This document shows, in pieces, positions 1 to 12,400 of a DNA stretch of 64,000 nucleotides; position 1 is the first letter of the stretch, and every line of letters starts with the position of its first letter. This DNA comes from Rhyacophila brunnea. Its lineage: Eukaryota; Arthropoda; Insecta; Trichoptera; Rhyacophilidae. The notes beneath the pieces were generated by a model. The model was not told the origin of the DNA, searched no databases, and saw only the letters and a list, made by a program, of their open reading frames with translations. A program made the position numbers and the translations under genes. The stretch is from positions 62,001 to 126,000 of the forward strand of contig JAGYXB010000161.1 in NCBI GenBank assembly GCA_022495005.1. Reading direction: 5' to 3'.

Positions 1-1336
1 TAATTTTTCTGGCATATAGATTTATGCATTTATTATATTTTTACCGTGGATATGATTTCACATTTAAAATTGGCACATAGATTTAAAAATAAATTGTAAT
101 ATTATTTTTGAGCATTATCAATAATTAAACCTCAAATGACTAGGTACGTCGAAAATTTTCAGTAGCATTTCCACATGTTTATTGTTTCTTCTCATGCGAA
201 TTGTAATGAAATCACTGCGCAATGACGTCATACTTTTAACCTATTTTTGTAAAAAAAAATATTACTCCAATAACTACAAAAAGTAAAAAAATATTTTGTT
301 ACTGCCATTTTTACACAGGCAATTTTTTGACAAAATTTTGGCCTGTCATTAGTTGAAAATACGATACATTTTTTTAAGCCCGACTTTTTATGTATTTTAT
401 CCAATTTTATCCGACGGTTTGCCTTGGCCCCTATATGCTTTGCTGAAACAACGGTACTTTATTCAATTTTCGAGCAAAAAAACTGATGGATTTTTAGATT
501 TCGTTTGATGCTGCGAATCGACGCAGTTTATTGAGATTTTCTAGCGAAATTCAAATATCCTTCTTTATGTTTAACACAAATTTTCACATACCGTATTGAA
601 AAAACGGCCCATTTCTCCTTTGTAGTACCTTCAATTACCAACCAATTTCATTTCATTTCGAGTAGAAACATTGATATTTTTGTACTTTATAAGCCTAACT
701 TTTATTCATTTTAAAATTTTAGCTACATTTTCATATTCCACATTGTATTATGCTTTTATAAAACTTACTTATTTTATAATATTATCATACATTTAGAATT
801 ACTATGTTATTTTTTCTTGTTTCTTTTTTATTGTTCTCGTACAGTTTATTGCATAAATAACAAGTTACAATTTTATATATTAAATGAAATATTTAGCATT
901 TATGTACGAATTTAGGTCAAATTCTGTTTGCAATACATTGTTTAATATTATTCTTTCGTTAAGGATATATTGTATTACAGTTATTTCACATATGTGTTCT
1001 TCTTATGCAAAGTTAAAATTTAAATTACCATCATCGCTTCTAATCAGATGATATAAACATACAAAGAGTTAGACTAATACATTTTTTTAAAGGAATGAAT
1101 GCTTGCCTCTCATCCAACTTAATGGATATTTATCTGAATCAACATCCACGTATTTAGAGATCCGCAATCCAACATTACTATACCAGAATGCAATTATCCA
1201 GTAGAGAGTAATCACAGTATAGTTTTCTTTGTACTTTTGGTCTTAACTGCCTGCTGTATTAGTTATTTGATTATGGTCATTAAATATAAAATTAATAAAA
1301 TTATTTGAATTCTAATTTAGTCATTTTATTTTACAG
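1..1336 (+). other. 5' intron or upstream region of Shaw
   Basis: AT-rich sequence ending in the polypyrimidine tract and AG acceptor of the first coding exon. Because the acceptor lies only one base before the start codon, at least the distal part is intron between a non-coding leader exon and the coding exon. A TGACGTCA palindrome occurs at 223-230 but has no supporting context. I see no other gene or repeat structure here. Confidence 0.6.
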
Positions 1337-1337
1337 G

Positions 1338-1546
1338 ATGAATCTAATCAACATGGACGCGGAGAACCGCGTGGTGCTGAATGTGGGCGGGATACGTCAT
1401 GAGACGTACAAAGCGACGCTGAAGAAGATCCCGGCGACGCGGCTCTCCCGGCTCACCGAAGCCCTCGCCAACTACGACCCTATCCTCAACGAGTACTTCT
1501 TCGATCGGCATCCTGGTGTCTTTGCTCAAGTACTCAACTACTATAG
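1338..1546 (+). CDS. Shaw: Shaw (Kv3-type) voltage-gated K+ channel, first coding exon (T1 domain N-part)
   Basis: This exon encodes the N-terminus of a Shaw-family delayed-rectifier potassium channel subunit. It reads [20 protein letters not shown] and then the rest of the T1/BTB fold, ending in NYY plus the first two bases of an Arg codon (69 codons plus AG). The T1 domain lies in the cytoplasm and sets which Kv subunits can co-assemble. An AG acceptor at 1335-1336 after a pyrimidine-rich run places one untranslated base before ATG 1338, so a non-coding 5' exon must lie upstream. An in-frame ATG at 1305 falls before the acceptor, in intron, and is not used. The donor GTAA starts at 1547 (phase 2). 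Base composition is far more GC-rich than the surroundings and has no disruptions. From family knowledge, insect Shaw starts with the same MNLINMD sequence. Identification is very secure. Confidence 0.95.
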
Positions 1547-1795
1547 GTAATTTTATTTATATATATTCGTTCAACGTATAACACATATAAAAGCGTCATA
1601 TGATGGGTGGGCGTGGCCACATGGGTTTACCGCTGGCTGTGTAAAGTTAAGATTTTATTTTCCAAAAATGTAAGTATGTTATTTAGATCCAATTAATTGT
1701 AAAAGATGCTAATTAAATGACTGAAAACCATTTTGGAGTAAAGCATATATAACATCATGCGTTGCTGAGATATTTGTATCATCATCTTCGATTCT

Positions 1796-2008
1796 AAGGA
1801 CCTCCATGGGGTGGAAGTTGTAAAAAGATTTTTTTTTTACGAAAAATGAATATTAGCCACTTGCTAAACTTATTAGGCCCAGTCTTTTGATTTAAATATA
1901 CTCGTACATTAAAAACAACATTTTCCAGACCATTTATTCGATCCCGGAACCCACGACATTAGAAGTCTGACGCGAAACCGTTCCGCCATCGTGGGCGCCC
2001 AAGAATAA
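1796..2008 (-). repeat. tRNA-derived SINE, diverged copy
   Basis: Read on the minus strand, a tRNA-like head (A-box-like GGCGGAACGG, then GTCGTGGGTTCC and a B-box-like GGATCGAAT) is followed by a CTGG body and a tail region with TAATAAGTTTAGCAAGTGGC, ending in a run of T on the plus strand. The body parallels the better copies at 33963-34206 and 35958-36270. The anticodon-loop region of this copy, ACTTCTAAT, resembles tRNA-Arg(UCU). This is the most diverged copy in the window. Confidence 0.65.
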
Positions 2009-4229
2009 ATACCTACGACTCACTCTCGTTGCATCTCTACGCTATTAATAATTCTTTGGTTCTTTAAATATACACATACACACATATAACGGTGTTAAAG
2101 CAATCATCAGTTTGTCACTCATTTTCGATGTACTGACAGAATTCACAACTAAATGATTTATAATAAAAAATATATGTGGGTACAGACCAGGTACTTTATA
2201 CACGTAATGACGTAATCACCATTTAGTTAAAAAAAATGTGTTTACTAGTAATTCTATTGATATCAAACCATCAGCAACCGATCCCTTGTAATTAAAATCT
2301 GGATAACGTCCTTCATTCCCTTGACTTTGATGATGCAATGAGCAAAGAAAAGTGCCCATCTTCAGATATGACTTACGATAGATTGTATCATTGTTCTATA
2401 TTTGAAATGTATCATCTTGATTTAATTAAAACTCTGTTATAATTCTAGATACCTACCTATTAATTCAATAACGAGATATATCTTTTAGTTATCAAAGATT
2501 TGATTTTTTAATTTCTTAAATATTATTTTTTCAAATTAGGTATCTAGTTTTTTTGTTTTATTTAATTTTTCCATGTCTTTGTGTGTACGCGTTGTATTAT
2601 TTATTAAAATAATATAATTAAAAATCTCTGTAAAAAATATATAAGTATTATGCGGTTATAATAGATATATACTGAGATACTCGTACCATCACCGATAAGT
2701 TTTTAAAAAGATTCTTTATAGTGACTATTAAAAGATTTTTAATACTAATTTAATGTAGGTGCCCATTACAAATGTTTTTTATACTAAAAAAGTTTGAAAG
2801 TCAAATTGAAAAGTTTGTTTATATTATCTCCAGTTACTTAAAAGTGATTCGGTGAAAGCTCTCATAAGTTACGATGGATCATCAAAATTTAGAGTGTACC
2901 GGTAAATATTAAACCAACCAAATCGTTTTAATAGATTATTGCCATTTTCAAATTACAGTGAGAAATACAAATATTTAGTAGTATTTTAATAATACATTAT
3001 AAATTTAAAACCATTAGCAAAACCAAACTGCCAACTACCTATCATATATTGGTTAAAAGTTTCTTGAAGCTTTCCTTCACTCTAAGTTTATACATATATG
3101 CCTTATACAGCCATAAATTTCACTTAAATGTAAAATAAATACATAGTGATTTTTATATATAAATACGCTTTGAACAATATTATATGACATAACTATCCAT
3201 TTATATTTTAAGAATATTGTCGGTTAATGTACCTCTTAAGACATATTATATACACGCACCAATAAAAGATCCAAAAACCATAATTGTTAGTGATGAGCGC
3301 TATTCTGCTAATTGTTTCGATAATTTAATATAATATTGTACGATCGATCAATTAATCAAATATTAGAATCCATAATATGTCATGCACGTGATAAAATAAT
3401 GAATACAAATGTTTGTAATAATTAATTATAATCGCAAAACGTCTCTAGTATTTGAACTTTATATATCACTTAAACTGGCGTGTAATAATATTACAACCCA
3501 ATTTTAGTTCCTTAAAATCATATCGTTTGTCTGCATGTGACTTAAATATAATTGTAAATATTTATACTCTTACATATATAATATTAACATGATTATTTTT
3601 AATCATAATATAACACTGACTCTTCAAGATGCAACTTTTGGAAATTAAACATCACCAGGTGAATCAATAAAAATTTAATGGATAATATGACAGCTAGAGT
3701 GCCCAGGTGAAGTTAATATACTATAAACTTATTAAAAACAACAATAATTATCATGCTATAATTTTGCAGTCGACTATTTACATACTTACGTCCTTACTTA
3801 CCCTGTCAAGGTCGAACAGAGTAGCATTAAGACACGCACGAGGTTGTACGATTTCCTTTAGTGCGTCCCGAGCCGTACAAAGTACATAACCGATTGTCTG
3901 GAAAAAAATACTAATTAATAAAAAAAAAATAGAAATATAGCCTAAGCATATATTTTACACATATATTTTTGCAACATATGCGAGTTTAAAGCCGACCTTG
4001 CGTGTCAGACATTTCACTCTCTGTAGATTGAGGCTATACGGAGAGTCTGTAAATTGGATATATTCCTTAGTACAGGGCAGATATTGTGTAGACTGGTTCA
4101 TCTTTATTGCAGTACAATTTATGAAGAGTAATGCTAACCTAAGTTACCGTTCATTACTAGAGCCATTGCACAAGTAATAATAGCGAATTAACCATTATTA
4201 TTGTCGCACACTTCAATAATTCAAATGTA
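2009..4229. other. AT-rich intron without recognisable elements
   Basis: Low-complexity AT-rich sequence with many TACCTA words and poly-A/T runs. The 60-codon ORF at 3707-3889 has no recognisable domain and no splice context, and I treat it as chance. Nothing else can be supported. Confidence 0.5.
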
Positions 4230-5041
4230 TATGTTACGCCGAATGTGCGAAATTGAATATTACATGAAATGGGCAAAATTTTGCCTAAATCATGAAAAAT
4301 GCAAGCCCGTTGCCTTATTCATGAATTAGACAAAATATCTGAAGAGGTGCGTGAATTCGGCAGTAATTTTTCTGCCTAGTTCATGTATTGGACAAATTAG
4401 ATAGTAGCGCTACGGTGGTATTTTTTGCAACTAAACTAAATGTATCAAATTAATGCTCATGCATTGGTCAAAATGTACATATATTATCTATGGTCAAAAT
4501 AGATGATCGCGCTCCGGTGGTGTTTTTTGCAACTAATCAAACTAAACAAATGTGTCAAATGTCGTCCTACAATGACGTTCATATCCATTTACTATGCGCA
4601 AAAAAAATCTAGAACTATAATATGATAACGGAATAATTTTATTGAAAAGTATTTTCGCGATTTGATTCGTGCTTGGGTATCAAACGTGCAATGGTCGATT
4701 GAATGTTTGTGATAGTTTGTTGACACTTGATAGCTAGCCTCAAAATGAACATTCAGTTGAATAATTTAATTCATAATTACAAAACCTGACCTAACCTAAC
4801 CTAACCTAATAATAATAATATTATATTATGTCCAATTATAACTAATAAAACCATCCGTATTAAATTTACTTTTTCTTCAGTCATGTTGACAGTTCAAGAA
4901 TTCCATACCCTGGCGAATTTATGTACTCAGCAGAAAATTTACCTAATTCATGAATAAGGCAACAGGCTTGACTATTACATGAATTAGCCAAAATTTTGCC
5001 CATTTCATGTAATAGTTAATTTCGCACATTCGGTTTAACAT
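4230..5041. mobile_element. fold-back / long-TIR MITE with internal CCTAA array
   Basis: The left end (ATGTTACGCCGAATGTGCGA at 4231-4250) is repeated as reverse complement at the right end (CGCACATTCGG followed by TTTAACAT, to about 5040). The inverted match continues inward for about 130 bp per arm, through ATTACATGAA, GGGCAAAATTTTGCC and TTGCCTTATTCATGAATTA, with scattered mismatches. Between the arms, the phrases GCGCTACGGTGGT (about 4408) and GCGCTCCGGTGGT (about 4510) are a partial tandem duplication. A (CCTAA)n run sits at 4785-4810. There is no transposase. The terminal TTA/TAA could be part of a TTA-type target site but this is not resolved. Confidence 0.8.
4785..4810. repeat. (CCTAA)n telomere-type repeat inside fold-back element
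   Basis: About five tandem units, CCTGA then CCTAA x4, identical to the insect telomere repeat TTAGG read on the other strand. It is directly followed by (AAT)n. It lies inside the element at 4230-5041. Confidence 0.85.
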
Positions 5042-6540
5042 ACGAGTATATACAAATATCATAATATACACAAACAGACGAATTCGTTAAACGATAATTA
5101 TTGTAATAAAAACAATTATTTTAGACTTTGCATTCACTTTTGTACATATTTATCTACTTGTAGATAGGAAGTTATCTTCAATAATTGAGCTTTCGGCCGC
5201 CGCTGTATCCTGGACATATTGTACATATGAGCATGGCGATCCTGAGTCATAATGATCAACCAAACAAAAGTTAGTCTGGTACGACTATAATTTACAAAAG
5301 TAATTACAACTAAATTTGAAGATGAAAATGTATAAGACAAACTAATAAATTTGACAGATGACCCAGTAGTGGTCCCAAAGCTTTGCCACTTTTGTTTACT
5401 GTTGGGTATACTATTTTTTTGCGGCCATCCAAATATTTACATTTATAATCAGTATATAATTGTACATAACACCTTTCTTCGGGGATTATCCAGAGTGCAT
5501 CCCATCCCAACCGCGTAAAACTCACCTTTGCCATTAGATACAATATCAACATGTACTGACTCATCTCAACACACGGGCTCAAACGTCTCAGCTTATATTT
5601 TGAAAATCAATGTTTCCGCATAAGCTTGAAGTTAGTACAACCGCGTCATGAACACTCTTATTTTTGTCCAGTTTTCGCTGAAAAATATTGTCATGAATCG
5701 CTTATGTGGTAGTTTCTGCATTTTATTGTGTTATTGTTGATTGATAGCAATCAATTAATATTTTTAATTTGTTTTCACAATTGAGAGATTCAATTTTATT
5801 ACCACAATCATTGCAAAAATATCATCAGATAAAATCCATCGACATTTTTTCGTATTCCACGAATTGGGAAACCGAATTATGTGCATGTTTCATATGAAAT
5901 GCCATAAATTGTGCTCTTTTATTGGATTCGTTCACGTATTTAATTAAAATTCAAATTACTTTTTTCGGCAAACACCGTTAAATGTGTGCCTACGTAACGA
6001 GAGGGTGTTTTTCTTTCTTGTTTTCCAAAACACGACCGTCCAGTGGTTAAAACTGAAATGGTACATATCTCCCCATTATTTTTCTTTGATTCAAAATAAT
6101 TGGATTATTATGATCCATCTTTTTTATTGCAATAAACGCAATTTGTTTTTCTACTTTAAAAATACATTCTTTTTAAATTGGATAAGCATATTATTGTGTA
6201 TTCGAAAAACTTTTTCTTTTGTTTACATTTCAAAAACGACTATGACAGATATTTATTTCCATTGTATTTTATCTTTTTTATGGCTATGATATTTTAAAGA
6301 TGACAAAAATTATGACATAATAGTATCTAACGTACAAATAATCATCATTTTCATCGGAAGGGGTTTATCTACTACTGGCTAAATGTTTTTTAGCTTATTT
6401 CACCTTTTTCGGATCCTAATTCTTGATTTCAACGTACTACTATAATTATTTAAAGTATCAGCAAACAACAATATTATTTACCAATGTAATTGTTTATTAG
6501 AAAAATAAACACTAAAGGTTCAAATACATTAAGATGCATG
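5042..6540. other. AT-rich intron, unassigned
   Basis: No recognisable gene. A minus-strand 90-codon ORF (5310-5582) and a plus-strand 101-codon ORF (5984-6289) have no domain I recognise. The first sits in a slightly GC-richer patch (about 5340-5600) that could be an old transposon remnant, but I cannot assign a family. Confidence 0.4.
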
Positions 6541-7116
6541 TCGCATACTGTCGCATACTATCACGGTGACAAATTTAGTTTAGTTATGTTTTTGTCATTC
6601 TTACTATATTTTAAACGATCGCTATCTTTATAAATTTAATGATGGAGAGTGCCAACTTTAATATATTAGTATATTGAATTATTATTCATGCTAATTTTAA
6701 TTAATTTCAACAGTTTATATGTGTGCGTAAATTAAAATTACTTGCGATATTGCGTCTATAGATAATATTTTGAACGTAACACAACTTGCAAACCATAGAC
6801 AATAGATAATAATTTAATATAAAATCTATAGAGAAAACCACTAAAAACAAAGAACAGGCGATTTTGAAATCAGTCGAAAGTGTGTAGGCATGTAGAAAAT
6901 GATAAAAAAACGTTCATATTGAATCATGCGGGTGTCGATGCAGCGTGAAGTGACCTCATTGTTGTTCTGGTGATTTCTGCAGATTTTGCTAACAAAATGT
7001 GTTACGGGATGGGAGCATCAGTCTGATAACATTTTAAGCACCAAGAAAAACGATATCACATACTTTTCCCCTTAGCGGCAGCTTTCTGTGACGTGTCAGC
7101 ACATAACGTGATCATA
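6541..7116 (-). repeat. dispersed repeat, copy 1 (inverse of 21232-21870)
   Basis: Reverse-complementing this segment gives sequence matching 21232-21870 throughout. Shared landmarks include ATGTGCTG near the outer edge, CACAGAAAGCT, GATGCTCCCGTCC, CTGCAGAAAT, CAACAATGAG, ACGTTCAT, TGCCTACACA, the (T/A)TCTATAGA region and TGTC(A/G)CCGTG at the inner edge. The two copies have diverged by substitutions and small indels. No coding region is intact. It may be a non-autonomous DNA transposon; the edges carry only weakly matching inverted ends with GTGCTGACAC. Confidence 0.75.
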
Positions 7117-8399
7117 ATATATTTGAACCTTTAGTGAGATACGTATTTTTTTCTTACTTATTTTCACAATTATATGTATAACATAACAACAATGGTTTTG
7201 TTCTTTGAACATTCCCATTTGGGTCAATTGAATCAAAACTACGGATGAAACGAGGTATAATTACGAAAAATAACTACCATGATTAAGTTTTTAATAAATA
7301 ATAACATCACAATATTATTAAATAGTTTTATTTCTACTCTTTCACTGATATGTTCTAGTCATTTTTAACCCCATTATTCACCGCAATTTTACGGAGGCAA
7401 AATAAGTAATTTTGTGCAATAAAGTTTATTTATAATATACAATTTTTCATTATAAAAATAGTTCATAGTCTCTCTTCAGCGTTTGAAAATGAAATAAATT
7501 TTCAAATTTTTCATATTATCATACGCCATTTCATTCAGTGACACATATTGTTATTATGACTAATGGTGCGTTCTGAATATTCGCTTTTTCCAGCGTAAGC
7601 TTTTCTTGTTATAATCAAAATAATAAGGCGCTTCGAGCTCGTGCATAGATATGTATCCTCTTTGACGTAGGTGATTGCATTGCGTATCTTCTTTGACATA
7701 GGTGATTACAATATGATATAAGAAAAGCGAGTTTACATTTTGTAGAAATATCACGTATTCTCTAAATCATTCCGTCACTGACTGAAGTTAAAATAAATAT
7801 TATATTTTTAATAAATACGTATTCCTTTGGTCTTGAAACAGAGTGTTTTTAAGTGAACCTCCTTTATGCATGATAGAAAATTCGAATAAGCTTTGTCACA
7901 AAAGATGTCATGATCTCATTCGCTAATAACTTAAAAACTACTGATGAAACATCCAATACTAATTTAACAGAGTCAAATATCTTAAAAGGTTCTAATGTTA
8001 TAAAATAAAACTACCCTTGCCAAACGTAGTCAGATAGCAGAGGTGGAATGATGAGATGAAATTTGAGCAGTAAAACACTCGTTTACTTAAAACCGTAGTC
8101 GAATAATGTACGTGTACCAATTTATCGCCAGTACGTCAAGTATTCAGATAGTAGCGGTGGAATTGTGAGGCGGGGCGTAGAGTGGCGTGCATCTAGTTCT
8201 ACAACATTATTTCACGGTTATCTCGATTTTGGAATATGTACAAATGGAAGCTGTCTCATTCACACCGCACCACGCATTCGCACACATTTCTTGTTTACTC
8301 TGCTATATTTGGGTTTACTATGTTTACAGCTCTTTCAAGCTTTAAAGCCACACTGAGAATGATCAAAGTATGACAATGAGCGTGTACTCCTAATTCACT
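7117..8399. other. AT-rich intron with short direct repeat
   Basis: Two diverged copies of a 28-bp phrase (CAGATAGCAGAGGTGGAATG at 8031 and CAGATAGTAGCGGTGGAATT at 8145) lie 114 bp apart in direct orientation. The 64-codon minus ORF near 7560 contains a short internal direct repeat (ATCCTCTTTGACGTAGGTGA at 7653, nearly repeated at about 7686). No gene is recognised. Confidence 0.5.
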
Positions 8400-8508
8400 G
8401 TACCCGTAATCACTCCAGAAGAAGACTTGCTTTTCCCTCCACCACCCGCCATGTCTCCACACCCGTTATGCAGGCGTATACCGTGGCGTAACGAACGATA
8501 GGCGCTGT

Positions 8509-11173
8509 TCAAATTTGTGCCGAAAGTGTCCCAGGAGCAACTTCCCAAGACCTTGGTTGGCGTGCACTAGAGTGTGCGTGATCCCTAATTCCATATAATG
8601 TATTACGGTCAATTCTCGATGAGAAAAGACTTTCTCGCTCGCCGTAGTATAATGCCGCAAACTTTTTAAAAGCTGAGAAATTTTCCCTCGTAGATACCAA
8701 GTCGCAATGGCCGACCGGTCCAACTGAGGGTCGGACCAACTTGAGAAGCTCTTCCCTTTCAACCGACATATGGGGACACTTCCAGAGGATGTGATCGGTA
8801 TCCTGCAATTCGCCACATAAGCAAGTCGGAGATTCTATTAGGCCAAGCTGACAGAGCTTGGAGGCAAAACTACCGTGTCCGGTTAAGAACTGAGAAGTGC
8901 AATGGTCTGGAGTCAATCTTCATGCGCCACTTTATATTAGGAAAAAACAAATACGTTTGTCTGCCCTTGGAATAAGTGGTCCATCGCCCCTGCCACACAC
9001 GCAGCGCCGTGTCATACGCCAGGTCGCGTACAATAACTTTTCGAGCGCACCGGCTCATGGATCCAAGACCTAAAAGCGGCGATATAAAGATACCGCCAAC
9101 CTCCGCCCCCAGACCTCCGAGCAAGGCGGTTGTGGCACCACGGACTTGAATGTGCAGGTCTAACGGAAGCACTCCAGCAAGGACAGGCAACGTGTCGGTA
9201 GAAGTAGTCTTATAAGCCTTGGTGAGGGCAAGTAATGCTGAGCGTTGACCGCTGACAAGAGTTTTCCGGATGGACAATAACTTACATCTATGATACCACG
9301 TGCTGGCGGCATATCCAGCGATACTCATAAAGATTGCATCATAAGCTATTTTAAGAGATCTGAACTTAAGACCCCAATTACTTCCAGTAAGCCAGGAGAC
9401 CCGATGGTAAGCTGCTTTGGCTTTAGCCACCGAAGTTTTGGCGTGGTGCAAAAATGATAATTTGTCATCCAATAAAATGCCTAGATATGTAACCTTATCT
9501 TTGACTTTAACTAAAGTACTACCCATACGGATGGTGGGCGACCTTGAAGTGAGGTTGGTTGCTCCCTTGAGGAGGATGGATTCTGTTTTATCCGGAGCAA
9601 ATGTGAGTTTGTTAGTAAAACCCCAGGTCATAATGGTTGCCAAAGCCTCGTTAGCAGCTAGCTCAAGACCATTGCGGCTGTTCGCACTCACAAGAAGAAG
9701 CGCGTCATCCGCATAGGCAATAATACTACAGTCGTTTGGAAGCGTGATCGACAGGAGGTCATCAAAAAGGATATTCCATAGAAGGGGTCCAAGAACTGAT
9801 CCCTGGGGACACCCCATTGTGGATTTCCTAGATATTATTGTATTGCCAGTATCATATAATATAGATCTGTCACTGAAATAATTTTGGATTAGTGCATATA
9901 TGTCTCCCGGTACACGTTTTAATCGAAGTTTACACAATATTAATGGCCAACAGGCACTGTCGAAGGTACCCGCTATGTCTAAAAGAATGTCTAGTACCTA
10001 TTTACTTGTTGCTGTTTCAGTGTAGTTGATAACTTTTCGAATCGCATCCTCAGTGGATTTACCCGGCCTGAAGCCAAATTGGTTTGGGGAGAGTGGTGCA
10101 GTCTCTGCGAGGTGAGTCTCAAGTCGTGTGCACATAAGACGCTCCATGACCTTGCTGAATGTAGGCAAGAGTGTCAGAGGGCGGTAGGCCTTAGAGTCAG
10201 AGGGAGGGCGGCTACCGGCTTTAGGGATTATCCTAAGTATTCCTTTTTTCCAGCAATCCGGAAAAATACCACTAGAAAAGCATTCGGAAAAAAGAGACGT
10301 TATTTCTGGCGCTGCAACAGCCCAAACATGCTTGGCCATCAAATTGTCAATATAATCATGGCCAGGTGCTTTCCCAGCGAGAAGGTTTTGAAAAATGCCA
10401 CCGATTTCATGCTCGGATGGCAATGGCGAAGAGGTGACTTGATATGGGAGCGCTGCTACAATACGGGCTTGCTGAAGAATCGTATCATCCGTGGAAGGAT
10501 CATCCTGTGGTGTGAGGGCATGAAGTAAAAGCGTGGCTGTTTCAAGCTGCGTACTGGTGAATCCACGACCTAGAGGTCGCTCAATGCCACTAACGATCTT
10601 AGTTGGACGAAGTCCAATCTTAATCGCGCGATACGGTGGACCCCAGGGGCCCGATCTACCCTCAGTAGTGACAAAGTCGCGCCAGTGATCCTTTTTTGCT
10701 TGGAGAATGGCGTCCTTGTATTTACGTCTGGTACGTCTGTGTGCTGAAGCCAGCAGCTCAGTGGTATGCGGTGGTAGTCTGGAGCGGTGCGCAGATTAGA
10801 GTGACCGCCTAGCTTTTTTGTTGAGTGCTCGGAGATCAGAGATGTGTTCCGTCCACCAGGCTGGTAGGCCTAAAGGTTTGGGATTGCAACGACCCAAAGA
10901 GGATTCTGCAGCATTAATAATGATGTCAGACAGCCGTGAAGCGGCCATTTGAGCATTGGGAAGAGGTTTCCTGGAAGCTCTATCTAGTTTTCTAGTGATG
11001 ATACTTTCGAAATTTTCCCAGTCCCCATGTTTCGATCGAAATCGTCGTGCAAGTCCTGGGGATGCGACAGATATACCAACCGGTGTGGAGCACATATCAA
11101 GCGTAATTAAGGTCTCCAACTCCAGTGTACTTACCTTTCCCTTGCCCACATTTAGTTGAGCAAAGCAAATCAT
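8509..11173 (-). pseudogene. LINE ORF2: endonuclease stub, reverse transcriptase, HCC zinc motif
   Basis: The ORF2 polyprotein would nick target DNA and copy the element RNA. One frame runs from 11173 to 8870. The N-terminus reads FAQLNVGKGKV, as at the start of an AP-type endonuclease, then passes within about 25 residues to post-endonuclease sequence (WENFESIITRKLDRASRK, later PAWWTEHISDLR). RT signatures follow: APGHDYI, FGFRPGKSTEDAI, LLDIAGTFDSACW, GCPQGSVLGPLLWNILFDDL (about 9814) and the catalytic YADD (about 9715-9704). In-frame stops lie at 10796-10798 and 9998-10000. A frameshift near 8915 moves the C-terminal part (CLCGELQDTDHILWKC, then FKKFAALY) into the frame ending at 8509. Catalytic aspartates of the RT are intact, but the enzyme cannot be made as one chain. 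Confidence 0.88.
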
Positions 11174-12400
11174 TTTAATTCATAGTCTGTCATTGCCTGT
11201 TCTCGTTCCTCCGCATACAGACGAGCTGGGCAAGAAGTACTGTGATTCGGATGATCATTTTGACGTTTATGGCGGTTGCAAGCGACACATTTTGTAGCAA
11301 TCTCTTTTCCGGGACAGTCTGTGCGATCGTGACCTACCTCAGTATAGTGAGCACATGTTGAAACCTTGGCGGAACACAGTTTTGCCATATGTCCGTACAA
11401 GTGGCAATTAGAACATTTTATAACCCCCAGAAAGTCTTGGACTGGGTAAGATTCCCATCCCATGAAGAGACGATCATCAGCAATCAAGGCATGCCTTACA
11501 ATGGGTGGGACAAATGCAATAAAATGGCATTTCAGAAAGGCCCGATTTGTCTTTTGTGGACTTGAATATTGCTTCCTGGAGCTCTTTTTTGGTTGTTGTC
11601 GCCGGCAAGTAAAATACAATTACTCGGGGTTTCTTGCGTCCGGCGATTTCAGCGCGCAGGCCAGCCTTGGCAATACTAGGGGCATTGAGTAGGCGTTTTG
11701 CCTCAACTTCTGTCCGGGGATGGCCAATAATTCCACCATTTCTAATTTTGCGGATTCCTGTGATCTGAACGCCCAGAGCTAAGGGGGCAACAGTAGATTT
11801 TAAAATAGTCTTAGTCGATATTGAGGTTTTGTTGCCCTCCGTCGTAAGGAAGAATAAAACACCCGGACGAGTCTGGTGTTGGCTAGGTGGTGGTGGAGCT
11901 AAAGGAGGCACTTAACGTCGGCTGACTACCGTTGACCAGGTCGGGATGGTTAATTGAGGCGTCAACTGGTGCTTTGTGTGAATATTTAAAGTCTTGAGGA
12001 CTTCGATCTCCGCACACGAGGCTGTAATTGCTTTGGTTTTTTCTGAGAGCAAATCCTACATTAATTCCATCCGAAGGCTCCGGTTTTCTAATTCTATTCC
12101 TCGGGAGGCTGCTAGGTGTTCTGCTTTTAAAAGGTTCGCGTTTATGTCTCCGAGAGCCAATGCCTAGTGTTGCTTGGTATACTTGCTCGTACATTAATTT
12201 AGGAGCAGCCTTTGAATTCAGCGCCTCTTGAATGGCCTTCAAATGGGTTATTGCTGTACTATTTTTACCTGTCTGACCTGGTGGGGGAGTGATGCAATCT
12301 AGCAGAGCTGACTGTATAGTGGTTGATGGGACTAGGACATCAGAGTCTGCTGGAGAATTCCGATGTATTTTGGATGAGTCTTCATCAGTCCCAGGTTTTC
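11170..12400 (-). pseudogene. LINE ORF1: Gag-like nucleic-acid-binding protein with CCHC knuckles
   Basis: ORF1 of such LINEs coats the element RNA. Reading runs through three frames. About 12400-11883 is polar and low in structure (the frame is open upstream of 12242, with PSTTIQSALLDCITPPPG). About 11911-11530 is a folded Gag core (ALGVQITGIRKIRNGGIIGH ... KKPRVIVFYLP). About 11530-11170 carries the zinc knuckles. Knuckle 1 is intact, CSNCHLYGHMAKLC (C-X2-C-X4-H-X4-C, about 11415-11374). Knuckle 2 has Tyr in place of its second Cys (CAHYTEVGHDRTDC). Knuckle 3 is CVAC with downstream H and C. At least two frameshifts (near 11900 and 11530) make it a pseudogene. It abuts ORF2 with almost no gap, as is usual for these elements. 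Confidence 0.82.

Noticed and set aside
223..230. TGACGTCA palindrome as a CRE regulatory site (another at about 58257)
   Set aside because: An isolated 8-mer is expected a few times by chance in a window of this size or near it, and there is no promoter context.
1305..1337. Upstream in-frame ATG at 1305 extending the Shaw exon by 11 codons
   Set aside because: The added residues lie before the splice acceptor at 1335-1336 and are AT-rich intron; known insect Shaw begins at MNLINMD.
5310..5582. 90-codon minus ORF (KVSFTRLGWDALWIIPEERC region) as a gene
   Set aside because: No family recognised and the ORF is not supported by context. Kept only as an unassigned patch.
9417..10528. Plus-strand ORFs of 99 and 149 codons opposite the LINE
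   Set aside because: They are antisense shadows of the LINE reverse-transcriptase frame.
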